Positions 26,736 through 35,792 of a stretch of 64,000 bases of DNA are shown piece by piece. The DNA lies in NCBI RefSeq assembly GCF_030053115.1, contig NZ_CP125619.1, forward strand, positions 187,001 through 251,000, written 5' to 3'. Below the pieces are notes generated by a model. That model was given only the letters and a program-made list of their open reading frames with translations, searched no databases and had not been told where the DNA came from. Source of the stretch: Pseudomonas svalbardensis. Lineage in GTDB: Bacteria > Pseudomonadota > Gammaproteobacteria > Pseudomonadales > Pseudomonadaceae. The translations under genes were made by a program, and so were the position numbers. How positions within the stretch are numbered: the first letter of the stretch is position 1; every line of letters begins with the position of its first letter.

Positions 26736-27740
26736 TCACCGCAACCCATCCCGAAATTGCCCCGGTGTCATCCCGGTCCAGCGCTTGAAGGCGCGGCTGA
26801 AGCTGCTCGTGTCCGCAAATCCCAGCAGATAGCTGATCTCGCTCAATGAGCATTGCGGATCGCGCAGATGCAGCAGCGCCAGGTTCTCGCGACTCTCGTT
26901 GAGCAGCGTATCGAACCGGTAACCCTCGTCCGCCAGATGCCGTTGCAGGCTGCGCAAACTCAGGTGCAAGGCCTGGGCGATGTGTTCGGCGCTGGGCTCA
27001 CCTTCCGGCAATTGCTCCTCAATGGCGTCGCGAACCTTGCGTTCCCAGGTCAGGGGTTTGAGTTGGGCGAGGGTGCGTTTGAGCACGGCTTCGTTGTGCT
27101 CGGCCAGTTCCGGGTTGGCGTCGTCCAGGTGGCTGTCGAAGTCCACGACGGCGAATTCCAGTCGGTCTTCATCGGCGGCGAAATACACCGGTGAGCGGAA
27201 GACTTTGTGCCATTGATGCGGGTCCGCCGGCTCCGGGCGGCGCAGGTACACCGCCAGCGGGGCGTAATCGCGGCCCAGGCGATTGCGGCAGGTGCGTACG
27301 TAAATCGCCGTGAAGGCGTCGATGGCTTCGAAGGCCGGGGCCGGATTGCCTGGCGGGATCTTCAGGCGGAAGCGGTAGCGGTCCTCGGCGCGAGTCAGTT
27401 CCAGATCCAGGGCATCGCTGACCACCTGGTGATAACGCACGATGCGCTCGAACACTTCTCGCAGACTACCACTGGCCACCAGCGCATAACCGAGCGCGTG
27501 AAACGTGGTGGGGCTGACGAAGCGCGATACCCGCAAACCAATCGCCGGATCACCGCTGACCTGTACCGCGATTTCCCACAGGCGCGTGGTGCCGGACAAC
27601 GGGTAACGGGCGTTCGGGTCGTCCATCAGTTGCGGGTCGAGCCCCGCCTGTTGGCACAGGGCGGTGCTGTCGAGGCCCAGCGCATCGAGTTGCTTGCGCA
27701 GGGCGCGGGTCCAGCTGGCGAGGGAGGTCGGTTCAGTCAT
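26736..27740 (-). CDS. AraC family transcriptional regulator
   Basis: The 334-residue protein has an N-terminal ligand-binding domain of the arabinose-binding-2/OruR kind (ARYPLSGTTRLWEIAVQVSGDPAIGLRVSRFVSPTTFHALGYAL) and a C-terminal double helix-turn-helix (LSLRSLQRHLADEGYRFDTLLNESRENLALLHL, ISYLLGFADTSSFSRAFKRWTGMTPGQFR). It is transcribed away from the desaturase/hydroxylase gene 100 bases to the right, so it probably controls it, perhaps sensing a fatty acid or alkane. Confidence 0.88.
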   Translation of the reverse strand: MTEPTSLASWTRALRKQLDALGLDSTALCQQAGLDPQLMDDPNARYPLSGTTRLWEIAVQVSGDPAIGLRVSRFVSPTTFHALGYALVASGSLREVFERIVRYHQVVSDALDLELTRAEDRYRFRLKIPPGNPAPAFEAIDAFTAIYVRTCRNRLGRDYAPLAVYLRRPEPADPHQWHKVFRSPVYFAADEDRLEFAVVDFDSHLDDANPELAEHNEAVLKRTLAQLKPLTWERKVRDAIEEQLPEGEPSAEHIAQALHLSLRSLQRHLADEGYRFDTLLNESRENLALLHLRDPQCSLSEISYLLGFADTSSFSRAFKRWTGMTPGQFRDGLR

Positions 27741-27840
27741 GCTGATTGGCGCTTCCGGTCAACAGGTTGGCGTTCACGGCTACCGCTTTGCGAGGGTTCA
27801 CAAGGCAGGATGCGAACATCAATAACCAGAGGATGGAAGC

Positions 27841-28914
27841 ATGCACGGTACTTCTGCAAGTCCCCAGCGACTGAATGCAGCTCAGCGATCAGCGCATATT
27901 CGCCAAGTGGTGCTGGCCAAGGGGGTCGAACTGCGTCAGCGCTACCCGATTCTCAACCATCAGGACGCCCTGGGCGCGGGCATTCTGGCCTTCGCGCTGG
28001 TCGGCATGATTGGCTCGGCAACGCTCTACATGACCGGGCACATAGCGTGGTGGGCATGCCTGTTGCTCAACGCATTTTTTGCCTCGCTGACTCACGAGCT
28101 GGAACACGACCTGATTCATAGCATGTACTTCCGCAAACAGCTCGTACCGCACAACCTGATGATGGTACTGGTGTGGCTGGCGCGGCCGAGCACGATCAAT
28201 CCGTGGATTCGCCGGCATCTGCACCTCAATCACCACAAAGTCTCCGGCACGCAAGCCGACCTGGAAGAGCGCGCCATCACCAACGGCGAACCCTGGGGTT
28301 TCGCGCGGCTGTTGATGGTCGGCGACAACGTGATGTCAGCGTTCATCCGTATGCTGCGGGCCAAGACCTGGGCTCACAAGATCAGCATCATCAAGCGCAC
28401 CCTGAGGGTCTACGCACCACTCGCGCTGGTGCATTGGGGGGCTTGGTACATGTTTCTCGGCTTTCACGCGGCGAACGGCATCGCTCATCTGCTGGGTACG
28501 CCTATCGAATGGTCGGCAACTACTTTGTCGGTGATGCAGGTCATCGATATCGCTGCCGTGGTGATCATCGGCCCGAACGTGTTGCGTACCTTTTGCCTGC
28601 ATTTCGTCAGCTCGAACATGCACTACTACGGTGACGTGGAGCCGGGCAATGTAATCCAGCAGACCCAGGTGCTGAACCCGTGGTGGATGTGGCCGTTGCA
28701 AGCGTTCTGCTTCAACTTCGGCAGCACTCACGGGATTCATCATTTTGTAGTGAAGGAACCGTTTTACATCCGTCAGATGACCGTGCCGGTGGCGCATAAA
28801 GTGATGCGCGAGATGGGCGTGCGGTTCAATGATTTCGGGACGTTTGGGCGGGCGAATCGATTTGTGCGCAAGGAAACAACAGAGGCGCAGGAGGTTCGTG
28901 CCGCTCAGGCTTGA
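27841..28914 (+). CDS. Membrane fatty-acid desaturase / alkane hydroxylase family
   Basis: The 357-residue di-iron membrane enzyme shows three histidine boxes: HELEHDLIHS near residue 86, HLHLNHHK near 127 and THGIHHF near 301. Hydrophobic segments occur around 46-85, 100-115, 195-215 and 235-255. The family contains acyl desaturases, hydroxylases and AlkB-like enzymes; the substrate cannot be fixed from sequence. It is divergent from an AraC regulator and followed by a terminator at 29141, so it is a single-gene transcript. Confidence 0.8.
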   Translation: MHGTSASPQRLNAAQRSAHIRQVVLAKGVELRQRYPILNHQDALGAGILAFALVGMIGSATLYMTGHIAWWACLLLNAFFASLTHELEHDLIHSMYFRKQLVPHNLMMVLVWLARPSTINPWIRRHLHLNHHKVSGTQADLEERAITNGEPWGFARLLMVGDNVMSAFIRMLRAKTWAHKISIIKRTLRVYAPLALVHWGAWYMFLGFHAANGIAHLLGTPIEWSATTLSVMQVIDIAAVVIIGPNVLRTFCLHFVSSNMHYYGDVEPGNVIQQTQVLNPWWMWPLQAFCFNFGSTHGIHHFVVKEPFYIRQMTVPVAHKVMREMGVRFNDFGTFGRANRFVRKETTEAQEVRAAQA

Positions 28915-29042
28915 TCGATGTTCTCGGAAACTCAAAACGGCAAAGGCGCCCGTCATCAATCTGACCCAAAAGGGCGATAGGTTATGACGCAAGCAGGGTT
29001 GCTTGGTGGTTACTGTATCGCTGATTGATATATGCGTTTTGG

Positions 29043-29077
29043 ATCTAATAAAGTAATTAAATATTCCTTTATTAGAT
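29043..29077. repeat. Perfect 11-bp AT-rich inverted repeat
   Basis: ATCTAATAAAG (29043-29053) and CTTTATTAGAT (29067-29077) are exact reverse complements with a 13-base spacer. It is too AT-poor in GC to be a terminator and may be a regulator site. The surrounding gap 28915-29299 also holds the terminator at 29141 and the motif at 29228. Confidence 0.45.
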
Positions 29078-29140
29078 AACCGTTTCGGCCAATCATCGCA
29101 TCCAGTGATGTTGATTAGCGCTAGCAGATTTTGAGTTTCC

Positions 29141-29178
29141 GGGGCCGTCTCCTTGGCAGGGTGCGGTCCCTTTTTTTG
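29141..29178 (+). terminator. Terminator after the desaturase gene
   Basis: GGGGCCG pairs with CGGTCCC (one G-T pair) around an 16-base loop and is followed by TTTTTTT. Confidence 0.7.
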
Positions 29179-29227
29179 TCTATTCAAAACTGCTTCATAT
29201 TCTATGTAGGTCTTAATAAATAGCTTC

Positions 29228-29248
29228 TTATTCCTTAACGAATATAAC
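29228..29248. promoter_or_regulatory. TTATTC-type motif, candidate sulfur operator
   Basis: TTATTCCTTAACGAATATAA lies 52 bases before the hydrolase ATG. It is nearly identical to TTATTCTTTAATCGAATA at 55044 and resembles sites near 19175 and 51201. Inference: binding site of a sulfur regulator such as CysB. Confidence 0.5.
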
Positions 29249-29299
29249 TCTCCTCCCTATACTTGCTCAGGAACAGACACGCAGCAGGAGAGTTCCCCC

Positions 29300-29881
29300 A
29301 TGCGCAACGAATCAATTCGCTACCTGATTGTGCCGGGCTGGCAAGGATCGCCAGAAGATCATTGGCAAAGCCATTGGCAGAACAGCCTGCCGAACAGCGC
29401 GCGGGTGGAGCAGGCCGACTGGCTGACGCCGCGTCGTGAAGACTGGGTCGCGGCACTGGCTGAGGCGATTGCCGCCGACAGCACGCCGGTGATCCTGATC
29501 GCCCATAGCCTGGGTTGCATCACTGTCGCGCATTGGGCGGCCACCGCGCCCGTGCAGTTTTTGCGTCAGGTTCGCGGCGCCTTGCTGGTCGCCCCGGCGG
29601 ACGTCGAGCGTGCGGCCTGCGCACCGGCCCTGCGCAATTTCGCACCGATTCCGACCCACCTGCTGCCGTTCCCGAGTCAGGTTGTCAGCTCCGACAACGA
29701 CAGCGCCGTGAGCACTTCGCGTGCATTGGAACTGGCACGTCACTGGGGCGCCGAGGCGGGGATATTGTCGGGTGCCGGACACATCAACGTGAAGTCTGGT
29801 CACCAACGCTGGGAGCAGGGTTTTGCTTATCTCTATCGCCTGCAAAACCGAATGGAACACCACGCCCTGCGCCGCGCTTGA
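29300..29881 (+). CDS. Small alpha/beta hydrolase (RBBP9/YdeN family)
   Basis: The 193-residue protein matches the RBBP9/YdeN serine hydrolases: YLIVPGWQGSPEDHWQSHW at the N-terminus, nucleophile elbow IAHSLGC (Ser near residue 73), the SDNDSAVS acid motif and the catalytic His in GAGHINVKSG. It is soluble; the substrate is unknown. AGGAGAG precedes ATG 29300. It is 73 bases before the broken sigma-54 regulator and in the sulfur-uptake block. Confidence 0.85.
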   Translation: MRNESIRYLIVPGWQGSPEDHWQSHWQNSLPNSARVEQADWLTPRREDWVAALAEAIAADSTPVILIAHSLGCITVAHWAATAPVQFLRQVRGALLVAPADVERAACAPALRNFAPIPTHLLPFPSQVVSSDNDSAVSTSRALELARHWGAEAGILSGAGHINVKSGHQRWEQGFAYLYRLQNRMEHHALRRA

Positions 29882-29954
29882 ACCTTTTCTTTTTTGCTTT
29901 TGTTTTTTAAAACAACGCCCCCCGTCTCCCGGCGGTTTAGGGCGGGAGTCTGCC

Positions 29955-30884
29955 ATGAGTTTTGAAGCCTTCGGTCAGCCGCTGCTGACCTTCCCCGACG
30001 CAGAAAAAAGTCCCCTGAGCATTCGCGCCAAGGCGCTGGTGTTTGTCGATCCGCGTTCCCGTCAGCTTCGCCAGGAGCTGGAGCTATTGGCACCGCGCTC
30101 GATCTCGGTGTTGATCCGTGGCGAAACCGGCACCGGCAAGGAGTTGCTCGCGCGGCACATCCATCGCGCGAGTGATCGCGGCGGGTTGTTCGTGTCGGTC
30201 AATTGTGGCGCGATCAGTCCGACTTACGCCGATGCGGAATTGTTCGGTTATGCCGCTGGCAGTTACAGCGGATCGGCCAGCAGTCGCGCTGGCTGGTTCG
30301 GTTCTGCCAACGGCGGGACGCTTTATCTGGATGAAATCGGCGACCTGCCGCTGCCGATCCAGATCAAATTGCTCGCGGCGCTGGAAAACCACGAAGTCAC
30401 GCGTGTCGGCGCTCACTAACCAAGCCCGGTGGACGTGCGTCTGGTCGCCGCTACCAGCATCGACCTGGCCCAAGCGGTGGCCGCCGGAAAATTCCATGAG
30501 CGGCTCTACCACTACCTCAGCGAAGGCCAGCTCGAACTGCCGGCCTTGCGTGAACGGGTGGGCGATATTCTGTCGCTGTCTGAGTATTTCCTCGGCATCT
30601 ATAGCCAGCGTCTGGACCTGCCGGTGCCGCTGATCAGCGAAGCCGCGCAGCATTTGTTAGAGCAACACAGTTGGCCGGGCAACACTCGGGAGCTGGAGAA
30701 CGTCATTCACTTTGCATTGTTGGTCAGCACCGGCGATGAGATTTTGCCGGAGCATTTGAATCTGCCCGAGGCGCCCACCTCACTGTTACAGATCGAGCGG
30801 CAACTGAAGCAAATTCTCGGCAGCGGTTCCACCGCAGAGAAAGAAGCTTTGAAACAACTCCTCAAAAACACCGCGCTTCTGTAG
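29955..30884 (+). pseudogene. Sigma-54-interacting regulator (SfnR-like) with an in-frame stop
   Basis: The frame encodes an AAA+ sigma-54 activator core: Walker A GETGTGKE (56-63), a region equivalent to GAFTGA that reads GSYSGS (102-107), Walker B GTLYLDEIGD (121-130), then VDVRLVAATSIDL and the WPGNTRELENVI sensor region. A TAA at 30417-30419 (codon 155) splits it, while both sides stay in one frame. Relatives have RVGxxQP here, so a single CAA to TAA change explains it. The final stop (TAG 30882-30884) lies in a REP, and no C-terminal Fis-type helix-turn-helix is encoded. It resembles sulfur-source regulators of the SfnR kind. The first half alone would lack the sensor-2 region. Confidence 0.8.
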
Positions 30885-30961
30885 GAGCGAAGCTTGCTCG
30901 CGAAGCAGGCAATGCGGTGTGTCAGGAAGGACGTTTTCGCGGGCAAGCCTCGCTCCTACAG
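30881..30961. repeat. REP-like palindromic element (GTAGGAGCGA type)
   Basis: CTGTAGGAGCGAAGCTTGCT and GGGCAAGCCTCGCTCCTACA form inverted arms about 40 bases apart. The left end contains the stop codon of the sigma-54 regulator. The same type occurs at 47085-47188. Confidence 0.75.
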
Positions 30962-30995
30962 GTAACCCGCGAACTAGAGCTGTATGAACAAAATG

Positions 30996-31032
30996 GAATA
31001 TGAAAGTGAATAAAAGATATTGTTCGGGAATA
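30996..31032. promoter_or_regulatory. Three GAATA half-sites upstream of metQ-like gene
   Basis: GAATA occurs at 30996-31000, 31008-31012 and 31028-31032, all in one orientation, in an AT-rich stretch about 110-140 bases before the start at 31139. They resemble half of the TTATTC motif found at other sulfur operons. Weak evidence. Confidence 0.3.
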
Positions 31033-31138
31033 AAAAATCCCGGTATTGTCCGCGTCACGCCAGCGATAGCACTTCACTGGCACTCGTACTAAACAAGCCG
31101 TCGTCGATCACGACCGCGATTTTCGATAAGGACACTGC

Positions 31139-31921
31139 ATGAAAAAGGTTCTGTTGTTCACCGCATTGGCGGCTGCCCTGACCGCGGGCCTGGCCCAGGC
31201 TGGCGAGAAACTGGTGGTTGCGGCGACCCCGGTTCCACACGCCGAGATTCTGGAACTGATCAAACCCACCCTCGCCAAAGAAGGCGTGGACCTGGAAATC
31301 AAAGTCTTCACCGACTACGTTCAGCCGAACGTACAGGTCGATCAGAAGCGTCTGGATGCCAACTACTTCCAGACCCTGCCGTACCTGAAAAGCTTCAACG
31401 AAGGCAAAGGCACCAACCTGGTGACCGTGATCGGCGTACACGTCGAACCGTTCGGCGGCTACTCGAAGAAAGTCAAAACCCTGGCTGAGCTGAAAGACGG
31501 CGCAACCATCGCTATCCCCAACGAAGGCAGCAACAGCGGCCGCGCCCTGATCCTGCTGCAGAAGGCTGGCCTGATCGAGTTGAAAGACCCGAAAAACGCC
31601 TTGGCCACCCCGAAAGACATCGCCAAGAACCCGCACAACTTCAAGTTCAAGGAACTGGAATCGGCCATGCTGCCGCGTGTTCTGGACCAGGTCGACCTGG
31701 ACATGATCAACACCAACTACGCACTGGAAGCAGGTCTGAACCCGGCTAAAGACGCGCTGGTGATCGAAGGTGCAGATTCGCCTTACGTGAACTTCCTGGT
31801 GGCTCGTCCGGACAACAAGGACAGCGTTGCCATCCAGAAACTGGCCAAGGCCTTGACCAGTCCTGAAGTGAAAGCATTCATCGCCAAGAAGTACAGCGGC
31901 GCGGTATTGCCGGCGTTCTGA
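31139..31921 (+). CDS. MetQ/NlpA family substrate-binding protein
   Basis: The 260-residue protein has a Sec signal peptide ending AQA-GE near residue 21, with no lipobox cysteine, so it is a free periplasmic protein. Mature motifs are those of MetQ: VAATPVPHAEILE, DYVQPN, LDANYFQTLPYL, IAIPNEGSNSGRALILLQKAGLI, and YVNFLVAR. It should bind methionine or an oxidised/sulfur-containing relative. No metNI genes are adjacent; a polar amino-acid transporter with its own binding protein follows. A second MetQ lies at 46229-47038 with its transporter. Confidence 0.88.
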   Translation: MKKVLLFTALAAALTAGLAQAGEKLVVAATPVPHAEILELIKPTLAKEGVDLEIKVFTDYVQPNVQVDQKRLDANYFQTLPYLKSFNEGKGTNLVTVIGVHVEPFGGYSKKVKTLAELKDGATIAIPNEGSNSGRALILLQKAGLIELKDPKNALATPKDIAKNPHNFKFKELESAMLPRVLDQVDLDMINTNYALEAGLNPAKDALVIEGADSPYVNFLVARPDNKDSVAIQKLAKALTSPEVKAFIAKKYSGAVLPAF

Positions 31922-31948
31922 TTCGCGAGGTAAACCCCTTCAAGGTTT

Positions 31949-31987
31949 CAAACGCCGACGGCTGATAGAGCGTCGGCGTTTTTTTAT
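31949..31987 (+). terminator. Terminator after metQ-like gene
   Basis: AACGCCGACG pairs with CGTCGGCGTT around an 10-base loop, followed by seven T. Confidence 0.9.
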
Positions 31988-32013
31988 TGCGCCAGGATCT
32001 TTTGCTTTAAGGT

Positions 32014-32109
32014 TCAGGCCACCCTGGCCTTCAACGCCCTGCGCAACGCCATCAACAACTTCACGATGTCCTGCGGATCCAGCCGCTGTGGCACTTTTAC
32101 GTCAGCCAT
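32014..32109 (-). CDS. 31-residue small protein
   Basis: A short frame encodes 31 residues (MADVKVPQRLDPQDIVKLLM, then ALRRALKARVA), basic and helical with an amphipathic second half. A good AGGAAGAG site precedes the ATG at 32109. The frame is open upstream to 32268 but without a start in good context. No homologue is recognised; it could be a real small protein or chance. The region to 32389 holds AT-rich DNA and presumably the transporter promoter. Confidence 0.4.
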   Translation of the reverse strand: MADVKVPQRLDPQDIVKLLMALRRALKARVA

Positions 32110-32389
32110 TTTCTCTTCCTTGTGATGGTTCGGCCGGGGAGTCTGGCCAAAAGTTGTGCGTCCTTGGAGGGGTATTCTGAAAAAAAGATCCTTCCTACAA
32201 CGCAAAGAAAAATAGTCGTCTTCCGTTACCACAGCAAATTCGGTAGATAGTTTTTTGCGTGATATCAATATGCTTTAACGGTATTTAAATTCTTCTTTTT
32301 ATACCTTTAAAGTCAGTGCCTGCCGGATGGTTATCCACCACTTATGGACTGCACCACCGTCGCTTACCCCGCGGCGTCCAGGATGTTCA

Positions 32390-33055
32390 ATGAACTTCGA
32401 TTACGCATTTATCCTCAGCACCCTGCCGGCGTTTCTTAAAGCCGTGGGCGTGACGCTGCAGGTTGGCTTCATCGCTATCGGCACGTCGTTGCTGGTGGCG
32501 CTGATCAACGCGACGATTCTGGTGTTCCGCACGCCTTACTTGCAGCGTCTGGTCGGGCTGTATGTGGAACTGGCGCGCAACACCCCGCTGTTGATTCAAC
32601 TGTTCTTCGTCTACTTCGCCTTGCCGGCGCTGGGCATCAAGGTCTCGGGCTTTGCGGCGGCGATCATCACCATGACCTTCCTCGGTGGCGCCTACCTCAC
32701 CGAAGTGCTGCGTGCCGGCGTCGACGCGGTCCCTCAGGCGCAGCTCGAGTCCGGCCGCTCCATCGGCCTGTCCCACGGGCAATTGCTGCGCTACGTGATC
32801 CTGCCGCAAGCCGGCATCCTTAGCCTGCCGTCGCTGTTCGCCAATTTCATTTTCCTGCTCAAGGAAACCACCGTGGTCTCGGCGGTGGCGGTACCGGAGA
32901 TTCTCTACACCACCAAAAGCTACATCGCGCTCTACTACAAAACCTACGAAATGCTCGCCGTGCTGACGCTGATTTGCGTGCTGCTGTTTCTACCGCTGTC
33001 GCTACTGCTCAGCCGTCTGGAAAGGAGGCTCCAGCATGGCCAGTTCGGGTCTTGA
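32390..33055 (+). CDS. Polar amino acid ABC transporter permease 1
   Basis: The 221-residue permease of the His/Glu/Gln/Arg/cystine class has about five membrane segments and the EAA loop (QLESGRSIGLSHGQLLRYVILPQA). VELARNTPLLIQLFFVYFALP is typical of the class. ATG 32390 (MNFDYAF) is chosen because the upstream frame has no membrane-compatible sequence. It overlaps the next permease by 20 bases. Substrate uncertain: a sulfur amino acid is suggested by neighbours. Confidence 0.88.
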   Translation: MNFDYAFILSTLPAFLKAVGVTLQVGFIAIGTSLLVALINATILVFRTPYLQRLVGLYVELARNTPLLIQLFFVYFALPALGIKVSGFAAAIITMTFLGGAYLTEVLRAGVDAVPQAQLESGRSIGLSHGQLLRYVILPQAGILSLPSLFANFIFLLKETTVVSAVAVPEILYTTKSYIALYYKTYEMLAVLTLICVLLFLPLSLLLSRLERRLQHGQFGS

Positions 33056-33695
33056 GTTGCTCTGGGTGTCACTGCCGCAACTAGGCAAGGGCGCTGCGCA
33101 AACCTTGTCGATCTCTTTCCTGAGCATCGCCATCAGCACCGTTGGCGGCGTGCTCTATGGCGTTTTGCGCACGCTGAATTCGAAATGGCTGAACGCAATC
33201 CTGCGCGTTTATCTGGAACTGTTCCGCGCGATCCCAGTGCTGGTCTGGCTGTATTTGCTGTTCTTCGGTCTACCGATTTTCTTCGGCCTGAGCATTCCGA
33301 GCTTCTGGTGCGCGGTGCTGGTGTTGTCGCTGTGGGGCGCCAGCGAAGTCGGCGAAGTGGTGCGCGGTGCGTTGCACTCGTTGCCACGCGGGCAGCGTGA
33401 AGCAGGGTTGTCGATTGGCCTGAACGGTCCGCAACTCTACGGCTACGTGTTGCTGCCACAAGCGCTGAAACGCATGACGCCACCGACCATCAACGTCTAC
33501 ACGCGGATCATCAAGACCAGCTCCCTGGCGGTGCTGATCGGCGTGGTCGACGTGATCAAGGTCGGCCAGCAGATCATCGAGCGCACCTACGAATCAGTGC
33601 TGATCTACGGCGCACTGTTCCTGTTTTTCTTTTTCATCTGCTACCCGCTCTCGGCCGCCTCGCGCGTGCTGGAGCGGCGCTGGACGCAAGCATGA
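33036..33695 (+). CDS. Polar amino acid ABC transporter permease 2
   Basis: The 219-residue partner permease carries LELFRAIPVLVWLYLLFFGLP and the EAA loop (QREAGLSIGLNGPQLYGYVLLPQALKR). GGAGGC lies upstream of ATG 33036. It overlaps both the previous gene (20 bases) and the ATPase gene (ATGA at 33692), so the cassette is translationally coupled. Confidence 0.9.
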   Translation: MASSGLELLWVSLPQLGKGAAQTLSISFLSIAISTVGGVLYGVLRTLNSKWLNAILRVYLELFRAIPVLVWLYLLFFGLPIFFGLSIPSFWCAVLVLSLWGASEVGEVVRGALHSLPRGQREAGLSIGLNGPQLYGYVLLPQALKRMTPPTINVYTRIIKTSSLAVLIGVVDVIKVGQQIIERTYESVLIYGALFLFFFFICYPLSAASRVLERRWTQA

Positions 33696-34474
33696 GCGCA
33701 TTGATCGAGTTCAAGGGTTTCAACAAATTTTTCGGCGAGCAACAGGTGCTCAAAGAGATCGATCTGCAAGTGAGGTCAGGCGAAGTGATCGTCATCCTCG
33801 GCCCCAGCGGCTGCGGCAAAAGTACATTGCTGCGCTGCCTCAACGGTCTTGAAGTCGCACACAGCGGCCGCTTGAATTTTGCTGGACGTGAGTTGCTGGA
33901 CAAAGGCACCGACTGGTGCGACGTGCGGCAGCAGATCGGCATGGTGTTCCAGAGTTACCACCTGTTCCCGCACATGAGCGTGCTCGACAACCTGCTGCTC
34001 GGCCCGGTCAAAGTGCAGAAGCGCGAACGCCGCGAGGCGCGCGCCCAGGCTGAAGCGTTGCTTGAGCGCGTGGGCCTTTCGGACAAGCGCGATGCCTTCC
34101 CGCGTCAGCTCTCCGGTGGCCAGCAGCAACGCATCGCCATCGTCCGTTCGCTGTGCATGAACCCGAACGTCATGTTGTTCGATGAAGTCACCGCCGCCCT
34201 CGACCCGGAAATGGTCAAGGAAGTTCTGGAAGTCATCCAGGGACTGGCCCGCGAGGGCATGACCCTGTTGATCGTCACCCACGAAATGGCGTTTGCCCGC
34301 GCCGTGGCTGACCGGATTGTGTTCATGGATGCCGGGCGAATCCTTGAGCAAAACCCTCCCGAGATTTTCTTTACGAACCCGCAAACCGCACGAGCGCAGC
34401 AGTTCCTGGAGAAGTTCTCCTACGTCGCCGCACTACCCAAAACGACTCAAACAAAGGAACTGGAACTGCTATGA
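33692..34474 (+). CDS. Polar amino acid ABC transporter ATP-binding protein
   Basis: The 260-residue ATPase shows Walker A GPSGCGKST, Q-loop MVFQSYHLFPHMSVL, signature LSGGQQQR, Walker B VMLFDEVTAALDPE and H-loop IVTHEMAFAR. The Glu-Val-Thr after Walker B in place of the common Glu-Pro-Thr is mildly unusual. It overlaps the binding-protein gene by four bases. Confidence 0.92.
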   Translation: MSALIEFKGFNKFFGEQQVLKEIDLQVRSGEVIVILGPSGCGKSTLLRCLNGLEVAHSGRLNFAGRELLDKGTDWCDVRQQIGMVFQSYHLFPHMSVLDNLLLGPVKVQKRERREARAQAEALLERVGLSDKRDAFPRQLSGGQQQRIAIVRSLCMNPNVMLFDEVTAALDPEMVKEVLEVIQGLAREGMTLLIVTHEMAFARAVADRIVFMDAGRILEQNPPEIFFTNPQTARAQQFLEKFSYVAALPKTTQTKELELL

Positions 34475-35337
34475 AAACTGCCAAGACTTCACTGCTGCTA
34501 CTCCCGCTGCTCGGCCTCGCGTTGCTGGCCGGTTGCAACAAAACCGAAGAACCCACCAAACCGGCGGCCACCAGTGCCAGCTATCTGGAAAAAATCAAAG
34601 CACGGGACAAGTTGATCGTCGGTGTCTTCACCGATAAACCGCCGTTTGGTTTCGTCAATGAAGCCGGGCGTTACGTCGGTTTCGATACCGACATCGGCCG
34701 TCAATTCGCCAAAGACCTGCTGGGCGATGAGAACAAGGTCGAGTTTGTCGCGGTAGAACCGGCGAGCCGGATTCCGTTCCTGCAAAGCGACAAGGTCGAT
34801 TTGATCCTGGCCAACATGACCGTTACCCCCGAGCGTAAGGAAGCGGTGGAATTCACCAATCCGAACCTCAAAGTTGCGGTGCAGGCGCTGGTGCCACAGG
34901 CAAGCACTGTGAAGAACCTCGATGACCTGGCGACTCGCACCACCATCGTCACCACCGGCACTACGGCCGATATCTGGCTGACCAAGAATCATCCGGACTG
35001 GAAACTGCTCAAGTTCGAGAAAAACTCCGAGTCTCTGCAAGCATTGGCCAATGGACGGGGCGATGCGTATGCGCAGGACAATCTGGTGCTGTTCAGCTGG
35101 GCGAAGCAGAACCCTGGCTATCGCGTGCTGACCCAGACCTTGGGCGCTGAAGCACCGATTTCGCCGGCGGTGAAGAAGGGCAATATCGAGCTGCGTGATT
35201 GGGTGAATGTCGAGTTGGCGAAGCTGGGTGAAGAGAAGTTTTTGCTCAAACTGTATGACCAATATGTGCGTAAAGAGCTGAGCGATGACATCAAGCCTGA
35301 GAGCGTGATTGTCGAGGGAGGGAAGTGGCAGGGGTGA
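34471..35337 (+). CDS. Amino acid ABC transporter substrate-binding lipoprotein
   Basis: The 288-residue protein has a lipoprotein signal (LALLAGC, Cys near residue 22) and an SBP_bac_3 domain (RDKLIVGVFTDKPPFGFVNEAGRYVGFDTDIGRQFAKDL, LILANMTVTPERKEAVEFTNP). It should feed the permease pair encoded just upstream. Position in the sulfur block suggests a cystine- or sulfur-amino-acid-like ligand, but the pocket cannot be judged by eye. The IS-containing MITE begins 23 bases past the stop. Confidence 0.88.
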   Translation: MKTAKTSLLLLPLLGLALLAGCNKTEEPTKPAATSASYLEKIKARDKLIVGVFTDKPPFGFVNEAGRYVGFDTDIGRQFAKDLLGDENKVEFVAVEPASRIPFLQSDKVDLILANMTVTPERKEAVEFTNPNLKVAVQALVPQASTVKNLDDLATRTTIVTTGTTADIWLTKNHPDWKLLKFEKNSESLQALANGRGDAYAQDNLVLFSWAKQNPGYRVLTQTLGAEAPISPAVKKGNIELRDWVNVELAKLGEEKFLLKLYDQYVRKELSDDIKPESVIVEGGKWQG

Positions 35338-35457
35338 TCTGCTGATTATTCGGTGAGGCTGGAAACCACCCCTCACCCCAGCCCTCTCCCCACGGGGGAG
35401 AGGGGGAAAGGGAGCAGATTGGGTGCAGTGGTCTAATTTCCCCGGACACCCCGATAG

Positions 35458-35784
<327 letters not shown>

Positions 35785-35792
35785 CGTACCGC

